Assembly: GCA_023257255.1 (NCBI GenBank)
Contig: JALRCR010000005.1
Location: 1-47,810, forward strand
DNA: 47,810 nucleotides
Source: Gammaproteobacteria bacterium
GTDB lineage: Bacteria > Pseudomonadota > Gammaproteobacteria > Ga0077536
Direction of reading: 5' to 3'
Shown: positions 14,916 to 23,928 of the stretch, piece by piece
How the letters are laid out: every line of letters starts with the position of its first letter
Position numbering within the stretch: the stretch's first letter is position 1
Made by a program: the position numbers and the translations under genes
Notes under the pieces: generated by a model
What the model was told of the DNA's origin: nothing
Databases searched by the model: none
Seen by the model: the letters and a program-made list of their open reading frames with translations, nothing else

Positions 14916-17384
14916 ATGGCGGTCCTGACCACTGAGGAAGCGGTAAGCCGGGTTACGGCACCGCCCCTGCGGGCAGCCGTCGAGCGCATTCTTCAGCATT
15001 ACCTCGCCAGTCTGGGCTATGCGGACGATGCGGCCGGCGAAGCCTTGATCCGGCATCTCAGTGAGCGACTGCCAGCGGGCGCCGGCCCCGAACTCGCGCT
15101 TCGGCACCTGCGTCGCCGGCTCGATCGCTGGACCCTGAACGTCGTCAGGCAATGCCGGTCCGGGCCGACGCCCGATGTCTACACCCGGCGCGCTGCCCTG
15201 CTCGCCATCCAGCCGGGACGCGACTGGCCCGACGCCTTGATGGCTGCTGATCCGCCACCGGCGCTGCTCACCGCTTTTTTGGACGCCCTGCCGGTTGCGA
15301 CCCCGCCGGAGGCGCGGCTTGCCATGCCCGCGCAGTCGCTGGGGACCGCCCCGGCCGCGGCGGTTGAATCTACTACGCCCGATGTCTTGTTGCGCCGGCG
15401 CTTTGCAGTGCTGGGCGGCACGGCTATCGGCACGGCGCTGGCCACGCTGGAAATGGGGCGAGTCTTCTCCCCGGGCGGGATCAGCGCGATCGAAGTGCTG
15501 CTCATGGTGTTGTTTGCGGCCAATTTCGTGTGGATTGCGCTGACCTTCTGCAGCGCATTGGCAGGTCTGTGGAGCGGATTGCGCCCATCCCCCTTGCCGG
15601 GGCTTAAGCCTGGGTTGCCCGCCTCTGCGCCCTTGACCGAGCGAACGGCGGTGCTGATGCCGACCTATAACGAAGACCCGCTGCGGGTGCTCGCGGCCAT
15701 TGAGAAGATCTATCTGGGCCTGGCGGCCGCTGGCGCGCTGGAGCACTTCGAGTTTTTTATTCTGAGCGACACCACTGACCCCGACTGCTGGGTCGCCGAA
15801 GAACTCGCCTGGGACGCGTGCCGGCGGCGCTTGGGGGCGACCGGGCGTCTGTTTTATCGCCGACGGTTTGAGAATACCGGCCGCAAGGCCGGCAATATTG
15901 CGGACTTCTGTGAACGCTGGGGCGCACGGTACGAAAACATGCTTGTGCTGGATGCCGACAGCGTAATGAGCGCCGAGACGGTGCTAACCCTGGCCCGGCA
16001 GATGGCCACCAATCCCGATGTGGGCATCCTGCAAACAGTCCCCAGACTGGTAAACCGCAATACGCTGTTTGCGCGCGCCCAGCAGTTCGCGGCGGCGATG
16101 TACGGTCCGGTGCTCGCGCGCGGCTTCGGGTTTTGGTACGGCGGGGACAGTAACTACTGGGGACATAACGCCATTATTCGCGCGGCCGCCTTTGCATCCT
16201 GCGCGGGGATGCCGGTGCTGCCCGGTAAGGCCCCGTTCGGCGGGCATATTCTCAGCCACGATTTCGTCGAGGCGGCGCTAATGCGGCGCGCCGGTTGGCG
16301 CTCCCATCTACTGACCGAACTTGGCGGCAGTTACGAGGAATCGCCACCCTCGTTGCTGGATCACGCGATGCGTGACCGTCGCTGGTGTCAGGGCAATCTG
16401 CAGCACATGGCGCTTTTAGGCACCGCCGGTCTGCATCCCCTGAGCCGTTTTCACCTGCTCTCCGGAATCATGTCGTATCTGGCCTCTCCCCTGTGGTTTC
16501 TGTTCTTGTTGGTCGGCATCTTTGCGGCGCTTCAGGGCAGCCTGCAGTTACCGGTGTATTTTTTTCCGGACCGCACCCCATATCCGGTCTGGCAAGTGAT
16601 CAACCCCGAACTTGCGGCGCGGCTGTTTGGCGTCACCATGCTGGTGCTCCTCGCGCCCAAGTTCTTTGGCTGGATCGCGGTGGCCGTAAACCGGGATGCC
16701 GTCGCAGGCTTTGGGGGGCGCCGCCGCGCCCTGATGAGCGTGTTGGCCGAAACGCTTTTTTCAGCGCTCATCGCGCCCGTGCAGATGCTGCTCCAAAGCC
16801 AGTTCGTTTTTGACGTGCTGGTAGGACGGGATAGCGGCTGGAAAACCCAGACGCGCGACGATCGTGGGATGCCGTTTGCCGAATGTTGGCATCGGCACCG
16901 CGCGCACATGGTGGCAGGCGTCACCTTGGGCGTGGCGGCCTGGACGGTATACCCAGCGCTGCTCGCCTGGATGATGCCGGCGCTGCTCGGCATGCTGATT
17001 GCCGCGCCAGTTTCCTGGCTGGGGGCACGTTTGGCGGTAGGACTGAAGGCGCGCGAGCGCGGCTTGTTCATCATTCCCGAAGAGGCTTCCCCGTTGCCGC
17101 TGCTTAACGAGCCGCCTGCCAGCGAGGCCTTGATCGCCGGCAGTGGGCTGGCACGCGTTACCCACGATCTGCCGGCGGGCAGCCTTCATCTGGCTTTACT
17201 GGCGCAGCATCCGGGGGCTTCAGAACTGTCGGATGCCATGATTCTGGCCCGCTACCGCGCCTCGGTGGCGCGCAAGCCGGAGGAATTGGCCGCGCGTTTC
17301 GACCGTCGGCTTCAGGCTGCGGCGTTGACCGATCCGGTGGCGATTCGGGATTTGCGCCGCAGGCTCGGTGGTTTTCACCACTAG
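14916..17384 (+). CDS. opgH: Glucans biosynthesis glucosyltransferase OpgH
   Basis: This 822-residue inner-membrane family 2 glycosyltransferase polymerises UDP-glucose into the linear OPG backbone and exports it. A cytoplasmic N-terminus of about 150 residues precedes the first membrane helices. The GT core has LMPTYNEDP, LDADSV (DxD), SHDFVEAALMRR and the RRWCQGNL (QxxRW-like) motif, followed by a run of membrane segments. ATG 14916 is chosen because it is seven bases after the opgG stop. Longer in-frame readings would lie within opgG. Its TAG stop overlaps that of the convergent mlaB in the palindrome CTAG. Confidence 0.95.
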   Translation: MAVLTTEEAVSRVTAPPLRAAVERILQHYLASLGYADDAAGEALIRHLSERLPAGAGPELALRHLRRRLDRWTLNVVRQCRSGPTPDVYTRRAALLAIQPGRDWPDALMAADPPPALLTAFLDALPVATPPEARLAMPAQSLGTAPAAAVESTTPDVLLRRRFAVLGGTAIGTALATLEMGRVFSPGGISAIEVLLMVLFAANFVWIALTFCSALAGLWSGLRPSPLPGLKPGLPASAPLTERTAVLMPTYNEDPLRVLAAIEKIYLGLAAAGALEHFEFFILSDTTDPDCWVAEELAWDACRRRLGATGRLFYRRRFENTGRKAGNIADFCERWGARYENMLVLDADSVMSAETVLTLARQMATNPDVGILQTVPRLVNRNTLFARAQQFAAAMYGPVLARGFGFWYGGDSNYWGHNAIIRAAAFASCAGMPVLPGKAPFGGHILSHDFVEAALMRRAGWRSHLLTELGGSYEESPPSLLDHAMRDRRWCQGNLQHMALLGTAGLHPLSRFHLLSGIMSYLASPLWFLFLLVGIFAALQGSLQLPVYFFPDRTPYPVWQVINPELAARLFGVTMLVLLAPKFFGWIAVAVNRDAVAGFGGRRRALMSVLAETLFSALIAPVQMLLQSQFVFDVLVGRDSGWKTQTRDDRGMPFAECWHRHRAHMVAGVTLGVAAWTVYPALLAWMMPALLGMLIAAPVSWLGARLAVGLKARERGLFIIPEEASPLPLLNEPPASEALIAGSGLARVTHDLPAGSLHLALLAQHPGASELSDAMILARYRASVARKPEELAARFDRRLQAAALTDPVAIRDLRRRLGGFHH

Positions 17385-17713
17385 CCGGTAGGCGAGTCCT
17401 CTTGGTCCGGGATTAGCAATCGCGTCAGCCCGCAGGCGGCGGCAAGCGCGGCGAGTTGCGCCGGCAGTTGTTCAAAGCGAAGCGTGTACCCGCGTTGGCG
17501 AGCGGTTTTCGCGCACTCCACCAGCAAGGCCAGTCCGGCGCTGTCCGCGTGGCCCACGCCGGACAAGTCCAGGTAGCGCACACCAACGGCCAAATGCGGC
17601 TGAAGCGCGGCCAGCGCGGCGGTGACGGTCGAAAAAGACAGCGCGCCTTCCAGCGCAAGACCGCCGTCCGGGCGGGACAATACCGTGATGAGCGAGGGCG
17701 TGGCCAAGCGCAA
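17381..17713 (-). CDS. mlaB: MlaB-like STAS domain protein
   Basis: This 110-residue STAS-domain protein is probably the cytoplasmic MlaB subunit that stabilises and activates the MlaFE ATPase. The signature DLSGVGHADSAGLALLVE (about 49-66) matches the conserved loop and helix of STAS domains. It is the last gene of the mlaFEDCB operon, three bases after the mlaC stop. No ATG or GTG lies at the right place, so the start appears to be TTG at 17713. That is a weak start, fitting a low-abundance regulatory subunit or coupling to mlaC. Confidence 0.87.
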   Translation of the reverse strand: MRLATPSLITVLSRPDGGLALEGALSFSTVTAALAALQPHLAVGVRYLDLSGVGHADSAGLALLVECAKTARQRGYTLRFEQLPAQLAALAAACGLTRLLIPDQEDSPTG

Positions 17714-17716
17714 ACG

Positions 17717-18334
17717 CTACTGAATGGCCGCTCTGGCCGCGTTGTGTTGGGCAATCTGGTCGATCAGCCCATCCATACCGAGTTTAGCCACGTCGGTGTT
17801 AAACCCGCTGCGATAACTCACCACCAGACTGATGCCGTTGATCGCCACATCCATGACCTTCCAGCCATCCGCTCGCTCAAAGACGTCATAGTCGACCTGC
17901 AGGGGCGGGCGCCCGTCGCGACGGTCGACCAGACTTCGAATGCGCTGAATTTTGTCACCTAACTCGCGCGCCGGCATGAACCGCACTTCCGATTCCCGAT
18001 ATTCAAAAACGGCGGTGGCATAAGTGCGGACCAGCAGCGTGGTGAATTCGGCCATGAAGCGCCCGCGCTGCTCGGGAGTCGCCTTGCGCCAATGCTGTCC
18101 GAGCACCCGCTGCGACATACGCTCGAAGTCAAAATGAGGCAGCACGGCTTTCTGCGCGATCGTATCGAGCAGGGCGGGGTTGCTGGAAATGGCGGCGCTT
18201 TCGGCCCGGAGCTCGTTGAGCACCTGCGTGCTGGTGGTCTCGACCAGCAGCTGTGCCGGCGATTGCGCTTCGGCGGCGGCAGGCTCACCCGCCAGCACCC
18301 CAAACAGTGCGGCTGCCAGCAGCCAGAGCCTCAC
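17717..18334 (-). CDS. mlaC: MlaC periplasmic phospholipid-binding protein
   Basis: This 205-residue shuttle carries phospholipids between the outer-membrane MlaA complex and MlaFEDB. A signal peptide (about residues 1-22, hydrophobic LWLLAAALFGVLAG, then AAA) precedes the mature Tol_Tol_Ttg2 domain. Typical parts are LLDTIAQKAVLPHFDFERMSQ, LGQHWRKATPEQRGRF and GWKVMDVAINGISLVVSYR. The GTG start overlaps the mlaD stop (GTGA), implying translational coupling. Confidence 0.94.
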   Translation of the reverse strand: MRLWLLAAALFGVLAGEPAAAEAQSPAQLLVETTSTQVLNELRAESAAISSNPALLDTIAQKAVLPHFDFERMSQRVLGQHWRKATPEQRGRFMAEFTTLLVRTYATAVFEYRESEVRFMPARELGDKIQRIRSLVDRRDGRPPLQVDYDVFERADGWKVMDVAINGISLVVSYRSGFNTDVAKLGMDGLIDQIAQHNAARAAIQ

Positions 18335-18810
18335 GATTTCGGCCCGCTCGATTTGGCGGTCTTGTTGTAAAGGAACTCCTGCATGGCTTTTTCCAGCACC
18401 ACCGCTGATTGCGTAATGGTGATTTCGCTGTTCTCCCGCAGATAATTTTCTTCGCCGCCGGCTTCGAGTCCCACGTACTGTTCGCCCAGCAGCCCAGCGG
18501 TGTAGATGTTGGCGGCGGTGTCGTTCGGGATGTGGTCATAACCCCGTTCGATGCGGAGCGTCACCTTGGCCTGATAGCGCTCGGAGTCGTAGCTGATTGC
18601 GGTGACCCGTCCAACCACGACGCCGCCCATTTTGACCGGCGAACGTACCTGCAGCCCGCCGATGTTGTCGAAATAGGCGCGGACTTCGTAACCCTGAGGG
18701 GCAGAAAACTCGGCCAGATTGGCCACTTTCATGGCAAGCATCAGCAGGGCGGCCAGCCCCAGCGCGACAAATGCGCCGACGGAAATTTCAATCAGACGAG
18801 GGTCTTTCAT
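18331..18810 (-). CDS. mlaD: MlaD, MCE-domain phospholipid transport protein
   Basis: This 159-residue inner-membrane protein has one N-terminal helix (about 9-28) and one MCE domain in the periplasm. It forms the hexameric ring that passes lipids between MlaC and MlaFE. Signature stretches are YFDNIGGLQVRSPVKMGGVVVGRV and AGLLGEQYVGLE. It lies seven bases after mlaE. Confidence 0.95.
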   Translation of the reverse strand: MKDPRLIEISVGAFVALGLAALLMLAMKVANLAEFSAPQGYEVRAYFDNIGGLQVRSPVKMGGVVVGRVTAISYDSERYQAKVTLRIERGYDHIPNDTAANIYTAGLLGEQYVGLEAGGEENYLRENSEITITQSAVVLEKAMQEFLYNKTAKSSGPKS

Positions 18811-18817
18811 GGCGTCC

Positions 18818-19597
18818 TCAGTTAAACATCAAACCGGTGAGCACAAAGTCGAGTCCGAGGATGGCGAGCGATGAATGTACCACCGTGCGCGTTGTCGCCG
18901 CGCTGACGCCCTCTGAGGTCGGCACCGCGTCGTAGCCCTCGAAGACGGCGATCCAGCTCACCACCAGACCAAAAGCGAGACTCTTGATCACCACTCCGTT
19001 TACTACGTCCTGCACCAGCGTGACCTTGGCCTGCATTTGCGACCAGAACGCACCCTCGTCTACACCAAGCAGGCCGACGCCGCAGAAGTAACCGCCCAGC
19101 ACTCCGATGGCGGTGAAGATGGCAGCCAGCAGCGGCATCGACAGCAGGCCCGCCACGAAGCGCGGCGCGACCACCCGGCCCAGCGGGTCGACAGCCATCA
19201 TTTCCATCGCGCTCAGTTGCTCGGTCGCTTTCATGAAGCCAATCTCAGCGGTGAGCGCGGAACCCGCGCGACCGGCGAACAGGAGGGCCGCGATAACCGG
19301 GCCGAGCTCGCGCAACAGCGACTTGGCGATTACAACGCCCAAAGATTCTTCGGCGCCGAAGGTCACCAGTGTGTTGTAGCCCTGCAGGCCGAGCACCATC
19401 CCCACAAAGCTGCCGGAAACCACAATAATCAGCAGCGACTGCACGCCGACCGACCACATTTGCTGCAACAGCAGTCGCGGTCGCAGGGCTAGCCCTGGCA
19501 GGCGCCCGAGCACCGCCAGCAGAAACAGGTGGCCGCGTCCGAGGCGTTCAAAGACGCCGAGACTTGCCCGTCCCAGCTTGGCCAGCAACTCGATCAC
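18818..19597 (-). CDS. mlaE: MlaE permease
   Basis: This 259-residue integral membrane permease (MlaE/DUF140 family) of the lipid transport complex has several hydrophobic helices, the family block [25 protein letters not shown] (in pieces) and [21 protein letters not shown]. The start is GTG at 19597, overlapping the mlaF stop as GTGA. The fixed order mlaF-E-D-C-B supports the identification. Confidence 0.95.
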   Translation of the reverse strand: MIELLAKLGRASLGVFERLGRGHLFLLAVLGRLPGLALRPRLLLQQMWSVGVQSLLIIVVSGSFVGMVLGLQGYNTLVTFGAEESLGVVIAKSLLRELGPVIAALLFAGRAGSALTAEIGFMKATEQLSAMEMMAVDPLGRVVAPRFVAGLLSMPLLAAIFTAIGVLGGYFCGVGLLGVDEGAFWSQMQAKVTLVQDVVNGVVIKSLAFGLVVSWIAVFEGYDAVPTSEGVSAATTRTVVHSSLAILGLDFVLTGLMFN

Positions 19598-20415
19598 GGG
19601 CCGGCGTCCAGCAGGTCGTCGAGCAAGGGCGGTGCCGGGAAGTGGAAGGGCACCGGGCCGTCCGGCAGGCCACCCATGAACTGGCGGATGATCGGCGAAT
19701 CCGACTCGCGCAACTCCGCCGGTGTGCCGGCTCCGACGATCGTCGCGCCGGCAAGAATGAACAGGTAGTCCGCGATTGAACTGGTTTCCGCGACGTCGTG
19801 GGAGACGAGCACGCTGGTCAGGCCCAGCGCGTCGTTCAGCTCGCGGATGAGACGGACCAGGATGCCCATTGAGATCGGGTCCTGCCCGGAAAACGGCTCA
19901 TCGTACAGAATCATCGACGGATCAAGTGCGATCGCACGCGCCAGCGCCGCCCGGCGCGCCATCCCGCCGGATAGTTCACGGGGATAGAGGTCGCGCGCCC
20001 CGCGCAAGCCCACCATTTCCAGTTTCATCAGCACCAGACTGCGCAAAAGCGAGGCCGGCAGGTCGGTATGTTCGCGGAGCGGAAACGCCACGTTTTCAAA
20101 GACGGTCAGGTCAGTCAGCAGGGCACCGCTCTGAAACAGCATGCCCATGCGTTTCCGGAGCTCGTAGAGCGGCTTGACCGCCAGCGACTGCACGTTCACC
20201 CCGTCGACTTCGACCGTGCCGCTGGTGGGCGCGATTTGGGCCCCAATCAGACGCAGGAGGGTCGTTTTGCCGGTGCCGCTGGGGCCCAGAATGGCGGTGA
20301 CCTTGCCCCGCGGGATCTCCAGATTCACGCCGTTGAAAATCGCGCGCGCACCCCGTCGGAAATGCAGATCGCGAATGCGAACGATGGGTTGGGAAGCCGG
20401 CGCAGGAGTGTTCAT
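19594..20415 (-). CDS. mlaF: MlaF ATP-binding protein
   Basis: This 273-residue ABC ATPase powers the Mla phospholipid transporter. It shows Walker [10 protein letters not shown] (44-52), the signature [14 protein letters not shown] (from 148), Walker B MILYDEP (168-174) and a switch His in VLVSHD. ATG 20415 (MNTPAPAS) gives the usual length. An in-frame start at 20667 would overlap the divergent phosphatase gene. It is the first gene of the operon, and a TACACT -10-like element lies only about 10 bases upstream, so the true promoter is uncertain. Confidence 0.95.
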   Translation of the reverse strand: MNTPAPASQPIVRIRDLHFRRGARAIFNGVNLEIPRGKVTAILGPSGTGKTTLLRLIGAQIAPTSGTVEVDGVNVQSLAVKPLYELRKRMGMLFQSGALLTDLTVFENVAFPLREHTDLPASLLRSLVLMKLEMVGLRGARDLYPRELSGGMARRAALARAIALDPSMILYDEPFSGQDPISMGILVRLIRELNDALGLTSVLVSHDVAETSSIADYLFILAGATIVGAGTPAELRESDSPIIRQFMGGLPDGPVPFHFPAPPLLDDLLDAGP

Positions 20416-20561
20416 GGTCGCCCGCAGTGTAGTGCCGAACCGACATCGCCGAAACCTGCAATCGACGTCTCCAAAGCGGGTCTTACGTCTAGCGTCCGCG
20501 CCACAAATACGCCACCGTATGCGCCCGGCCGCCAGCGGGGCGGGGACGCGCGGAGCTTGTG

Positions 20562-21572
20562 ATGGACCCAATAACACAGATTTCGGTAGAGCAGATTGGC
20601 GCAGGGCGATGGCGCGTTGCCTGGGACGCCGACTGTCTAACCGAGCCAGTTCGTATCCGGGCGGCACGCTCGCCAGACGCGATGGGTGATCTCTCAGCGC
20701 TTAATGCGGTCGGCGGCTGGGCCGAAGTCGACCTGCCGACCGACTGGTTTCGCCCGTTCTTTTGCCTTGAGCCGACCGCTGGCTCGCCGATGTGGGTGGC
20801 TGAACGCCAGGTCCCGCTGGCAGGCGGGGTTAACTTCAGGGATTTGGGCGGTTACCGAACGGACGACGGACGCCGCGTGCGCTGGGGCAAGCTCTTTCGG
20901 TCCGGGCATTTATCGAAGCTGACCACCGGCGACCAGGACCGCCTCGACGCGCTGGAGATTCGTACCGTCTGTGACTTCCGCATGGCGGAAGAGCGGGCCA
21001 CCGAAAACGCGACCATTGCCTGCGCCCCGGTGCTCGAAACGCTGGGCATTCCGCCGGGTCTGAAAGACCGCTTCTTTTTCCATCGCCTGTTTGAACAGAC
21101 CGACGATCCCGCGGTCGTGGTCGATGCCATGCACGAACTGATGCGCTCGCTGATCGGTGAATCGGCGCCGCATTACGCACGCCTGTTCGCAGTGCTCCAA
21201 CAAGCTGCGGCCGGCAGCGTGCTGATGAACTGTTCAGCAGGCAAGGAGCGCACTGGCGTCGGGGCGGCCCTGCTGCTGCTGGCGCTAGGCGTTCCGCGTG
21301 AGACGATCTTGTACGATTTCACCCTGTCGCGACGTTACTTTCCGGCACAAACCGAATTACCCCGCGCGCTGGAAAAATATGCGGTCAAGGCGCGGCCGGG
21401 CCGTGACGTGGTCGCCTTGATGGAACCCCTGCTGGTGACGCGCGAGTCCTACCTTGAGGTCGTGCTCGCAGAAATCGACCAGCACTACGCCAGCGACGCT
21501 GATTTCCTGCAGCAGGCGCTGGGTTTGACGCCAGCCGCCCGCGCGGCGCTTCGCGATCGCTATACGGCTTGA
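20562..21572 (+). CDS. Tyrosine-phosphatase-type protein (Y_phosphatase3/PtpB-like)
   Basis: This 336-residue protein has an N-terminal region of about 80 residues of beta-rich character and then a dual-specificity-type phosphatase domain. The P-loop is NCSAGKERTG (CX5R, catalytic Cys at 224), and the diagnostic NFRDLGGY (about 91-98) is found in the PtpB/lipid-and-tyrosine phosphatase family. ATG 20562 is preferred because CGGAG lies six bases upstream. GTG 20559 is in the same frame. It heads a co-directional six-gene cluster, with the next start 22 bases downstream. Substrate could be phosphotyrosine, phosphoserine or a phosphoinositide-like or small-molecule ester. The context with a phosphohistidine domain makes a small-molecule or protein phosphate plausible. 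Confidence 0.85.
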   Translation: MDPITQISVEQIGAGRWRVAWDADCLTEPVRIRAARSPDAMGDLSALNAVGGWAEVDLPTDWFRPFFCLEPTAGSPMWVAERQVPLAGGVNFRDLGGYRTDDGRRVRWGKLFRSGHLSKLTTGDQDRLDALEIRTVCDFRMAEERATENATIACAPVLETLGIPPGLKDRFFFHRLFEQTDDPAVVVDAMHELMRSLIGESAPHYARLFAVLQQAAAGSVLMNCSAGKERTGVGAALLLLALGVPRETILYDFTLSRRYFPAQTELPRALEKYAVKARPGRDVVALMEPLLVTRESYLEVVLAEIDQHYASDADFLQQALGLTPAARAALRDRYTA

Positions 21573-21594
21573 AGGAGAGAGAGGCACAGCACCC

Positions 21595-22332
21595 ATGAGC
21601 ACGCTTTATACCGACCACGACAAACACGCTTGGCAGTCGACTTTCGCGATCGTCGAAGCCTACAACGCGGCGATGAAAGATCTGGTTCGCCGCCGCTTTG
21701 CAGAATTCAACGGCAGCTGGCAGGCGTTCGTGGCGGGCCCTGCGTACGACAGCATTACCAAGGAAGACATTGCGAAGATCGAGGCCCAGTTGCTGGCCAA
21801 CGGCTACCGCTTCGAGCCTTCCGCGATGTCGTCGGCGGCCGAACGTCCGGAGGCCTATCGGGACTCGGGGCTGCAGTTGGAAAACTTCTCCTTTGAGCAC
21901 CCGGCTGCGCCCACTGCCGCGCCCGACGCCGAAGGCCGCGAATTGCGCGGCGTCGGCGACAATGTGGTGTCGCGCAAAGCCAATCTGCTTGGGATTGCGC
22001 GCTACGTCCGCACCAGCGACAAGGTGCTGGAATACCTCACCCACGGCGTGCCGGCCAACACCATCGCCATTGTGGAGGATTCCGGCGGGACGCTGACCGC
22101 GCCGGTACTGGAGAAATTTGCCGGCGTGCTGTGTGCCGGCGGCACTACCCGCTCTCATTTGGCGATTCTGACGCGGGAATACGGGATTCCCTGTCTGATG
22201 AACGCCAGACTTTCCGGGATCAAGGACGGCGACCGGCTGGAACTCGAAGTCACCGCCCGCGCCAAGACCGCCGATGACTACCAGACGGGTGCCGATGTCT
22301 CGGCGCGCGTGTTCCGGCTGCCGCCGCTCTGA
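21595..22332 (+). CDS. Stand-alone PEP-utilising enzyme mobile (swivelling phosphohistidine) domain protein
   Basis: This 245-residue protein ends in the swivelling domain of PEP synthase/PPDK-type enzymes. The segment GVLCAGGTTRSHLAI followed by REYGIPCLM matches the family motif GG-x-T/S-x-S-H-A-A-I, with phosphoacceptor H188. The first ~115 residues are helical and specific to this protein. No ATP-grasp (PPDK_N) or PEP-binding TIM-barrel partner is recognisable in this or any nearby gene. Split enzymes of this type are known: phenylphosphate synthase uses separate subunits and a phosphohistidine to phosphorylate phenol. Here it probably works with the next two gene products (gaps of 21 and 24 bases). 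The acceptor is unknown. Confidence 0.85.
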   Translation: MSTLYTDHDKHAWQSTFAIVEAYNAAMKDLVRRRFAEFNGSWQAFVAGPAYDSITKEDIAKIEAQLLANGYRFEPSAMSSAAERPEAYRDSGLQLENFSFEHPAAPTAAPDAEGRELRGVGDNVVSRKANLLGIARYVRTSDKVLEYLTHGVPANTIAIVEDSGGTLTAPVLEKFAGVLCAGGTTRSHLAILTREYGIPCLMNARLSGIKDGDRLELEVTARAKTADDYQTGADVSARVFRLPPL

Positions 22333-22353
22333 AGATTCCAAGGAAGCACTCGC

Positions 22354-23904
22354 ATGTCTCAGCCGACCCTGACCTACGCCCAGCTACTGGAAACCAACAA
22401 CCTCATCCAGCAAAACGCGGATGAAACCTACTGGCTTTGCGCCACGCGCACCGTCCAGGAATCAAAGATTTTCCCGGTCTCTGCCTACATCCTTTTCTCG
22501 TATCTCAACTGTTGGTATCGCTACCCGGCGCTGCTCCGCAAAATTGAGCAGCACATGTCGGCAGAGGAAATCGGCGACCGGGCGCGGAATCAAGGCATCA
22601 AGATCGTGGCCTGGTGCATGCCCTGCTTCTACCTGCTGGGTCGCGAAATGCTCATCAACTGGGGGGTGATCAAACCCAGCGACGGCGTGCTTGACCTCAT
22701 CTACACCATGGATTTCTGGAAGCGCTTTCAGCTGTCCTGGCATCGTAACAACGGCAATCTGATCAATCGTCAGGCCGGCCATCGCGCGCAGGTGCTGCCT
22801 GAGCAGCGCTTGCAGGTTTTCCATGCCGACGCCTTTGAATGTCGTGACGGCGACCCGCTGCACCGTGCTGCCCAGTCGTTTTTGGCTGCCGCCGCGCAGT
22901 ACGGGTTTCTGGTGTCCTGTGAGAGCCGCCTGACGCTGCATAACCACGGGCCGTATCGCGTGTCCGACAAACGCGAGATGCTGGTTCGGGACTTCCTTGA
23001 ACTGTCCGAATCCGGCGTGCCGTGGCTCGATGGTGTCGGGGGTGAAATCCCCTACAACAACCTGACCGTGACGATGATCCTCGAGGGCTGTCACATCAAC
23101 CTGCTCGACGACTGGGGCTCGTTTGAATCCGAGCCCGAGATGCGCGCCGAGCATATGGTGGGCGTGGGCCTCTATACGGCAGATACCCTGTCTGAAGGAC
23201 ACCTCCCGGTCGGGATGGGCAGCGTCGAAGAACTTACCGCCACCTTTCTCGACCTCACCGACCGGATCAAGGTGGCGACCGCCAAGCTGTGGCGCGAGAT
23301 GGCGGGCTGGACCCGCGACCAGCAACTTGATGCTGGCGCCTTGACCTACTACGCCGTCATCAAAGAGTTCGCCATGATTGCCGGCTGCTATGAGATGGAA
23401 GACTGGATGATGATCGACGAGCGCGCCGAACGCTTCCGGCCCTTGCTGAACGACGAATACGGCAATTTGTTTCTCGGCGAACTGGTGGGCTACATCAGCA
23501 CGCCCAGCCAGCGGATGCACGACTACACCATGATGCAGCATACGGATGCCCCCACCCGGTCGCTCTCTTACATTCCGTATTCCATTTTGGATGATGGCGA
23601 TTACACGCCATCGGTGGGGCCGCTACGTCCTGGCGTCAGCAACTTGCCGCGCAAGAACGACCGCTATCGCACCACGCAGGGCGTGCTGTCGCTGGCGGAT
23701 TTCATGCAGCGTAGTCGTGAGTTCGTGCCTGAAATCTGCCAGCCCGCTTACCGCTACCTGTGTCAGGACTGGGTGAAGTATCACGCCCATACGCCGCGCG
23801 CTGATGAGCTTTTCAAGCTCGAACAGCGGCACTCGCGCACCCTGCAGGATGCCGGTGCCGCCCTGCGTCGTGACGATATCGAGGCGCGTCGTGGCAAGGC
23901 CTGA
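22354..23904 (+). CDS. Protein of unknown family (516 aa), partner of the swivelling-domain protein
   Basis: I do not recognise a family. The 516-residue protein looks soluble, with no signal peptide or clear membrane helix. It is rich in aromatic residues and in His and acidic residues. Features that stand out are AWCMPC (C88/C91), LTLHNHGPYRVSDKREML (HNH at 196-198), GCHINLLDDWGSFE (about 245-258) and QRMHDYTMMQHTD (about 387-398). These are possible metal or phosphate ligands. AGGA nine bases upstream supports ATG 22354. Its tight place between the swivel-domain gene and the winged-helix gene suggests a catalytic or acceptor-binding subunit. No ATP-grasp glycine loop or PEP-barrel motif was found. 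Confidence 0.75.
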   Translation: MSQPTLTYAQLLETNNLIQQNADETYWLCATRTVQESKIFPVSAYILFSYLNCWYRYPALLRKIEQHMSAEEIGDRARNQGIKIVAWCMPCFYLLGREMLINWGVIKPSDGVLDLIYTMDFWKRFQLSWHRNNGNLINRQAGHRAQVLPEQRLQVFHADAFECRDGDPLHRAAQSFLAAAAQYGFLVSCESRLTLHNHGPYRVSDKREMLVRDFLELSESGVPWLDGVGGEIPYNNLTVTMILEGCHINLLDDWGSFESEPEMRAEHMVGVGLYTADTLSEGHLPVGMGSVEELTATFLDLTDRIKVATAKLWREMAGWTRDQQLDAGALTYYAVIKEFAMIAGCYEMEDWMMIDERAERFRPLLNDEYGNLFLGELVGYISTPSQRMHDYTMMQHTDAPTRSLSYIPYSILDDGDYTPSVGPLRPGVSNLPRKNDRYRTTQGVLSLADFMQRSREFVPEICQPAYRYLCQDWVKYHAHTPRADELFKLEQRHSRTLQDAGAALRRDDIEARRGKA

Positions 23905-23928
23905 CGCACACTCGACGGAGCTATACCG

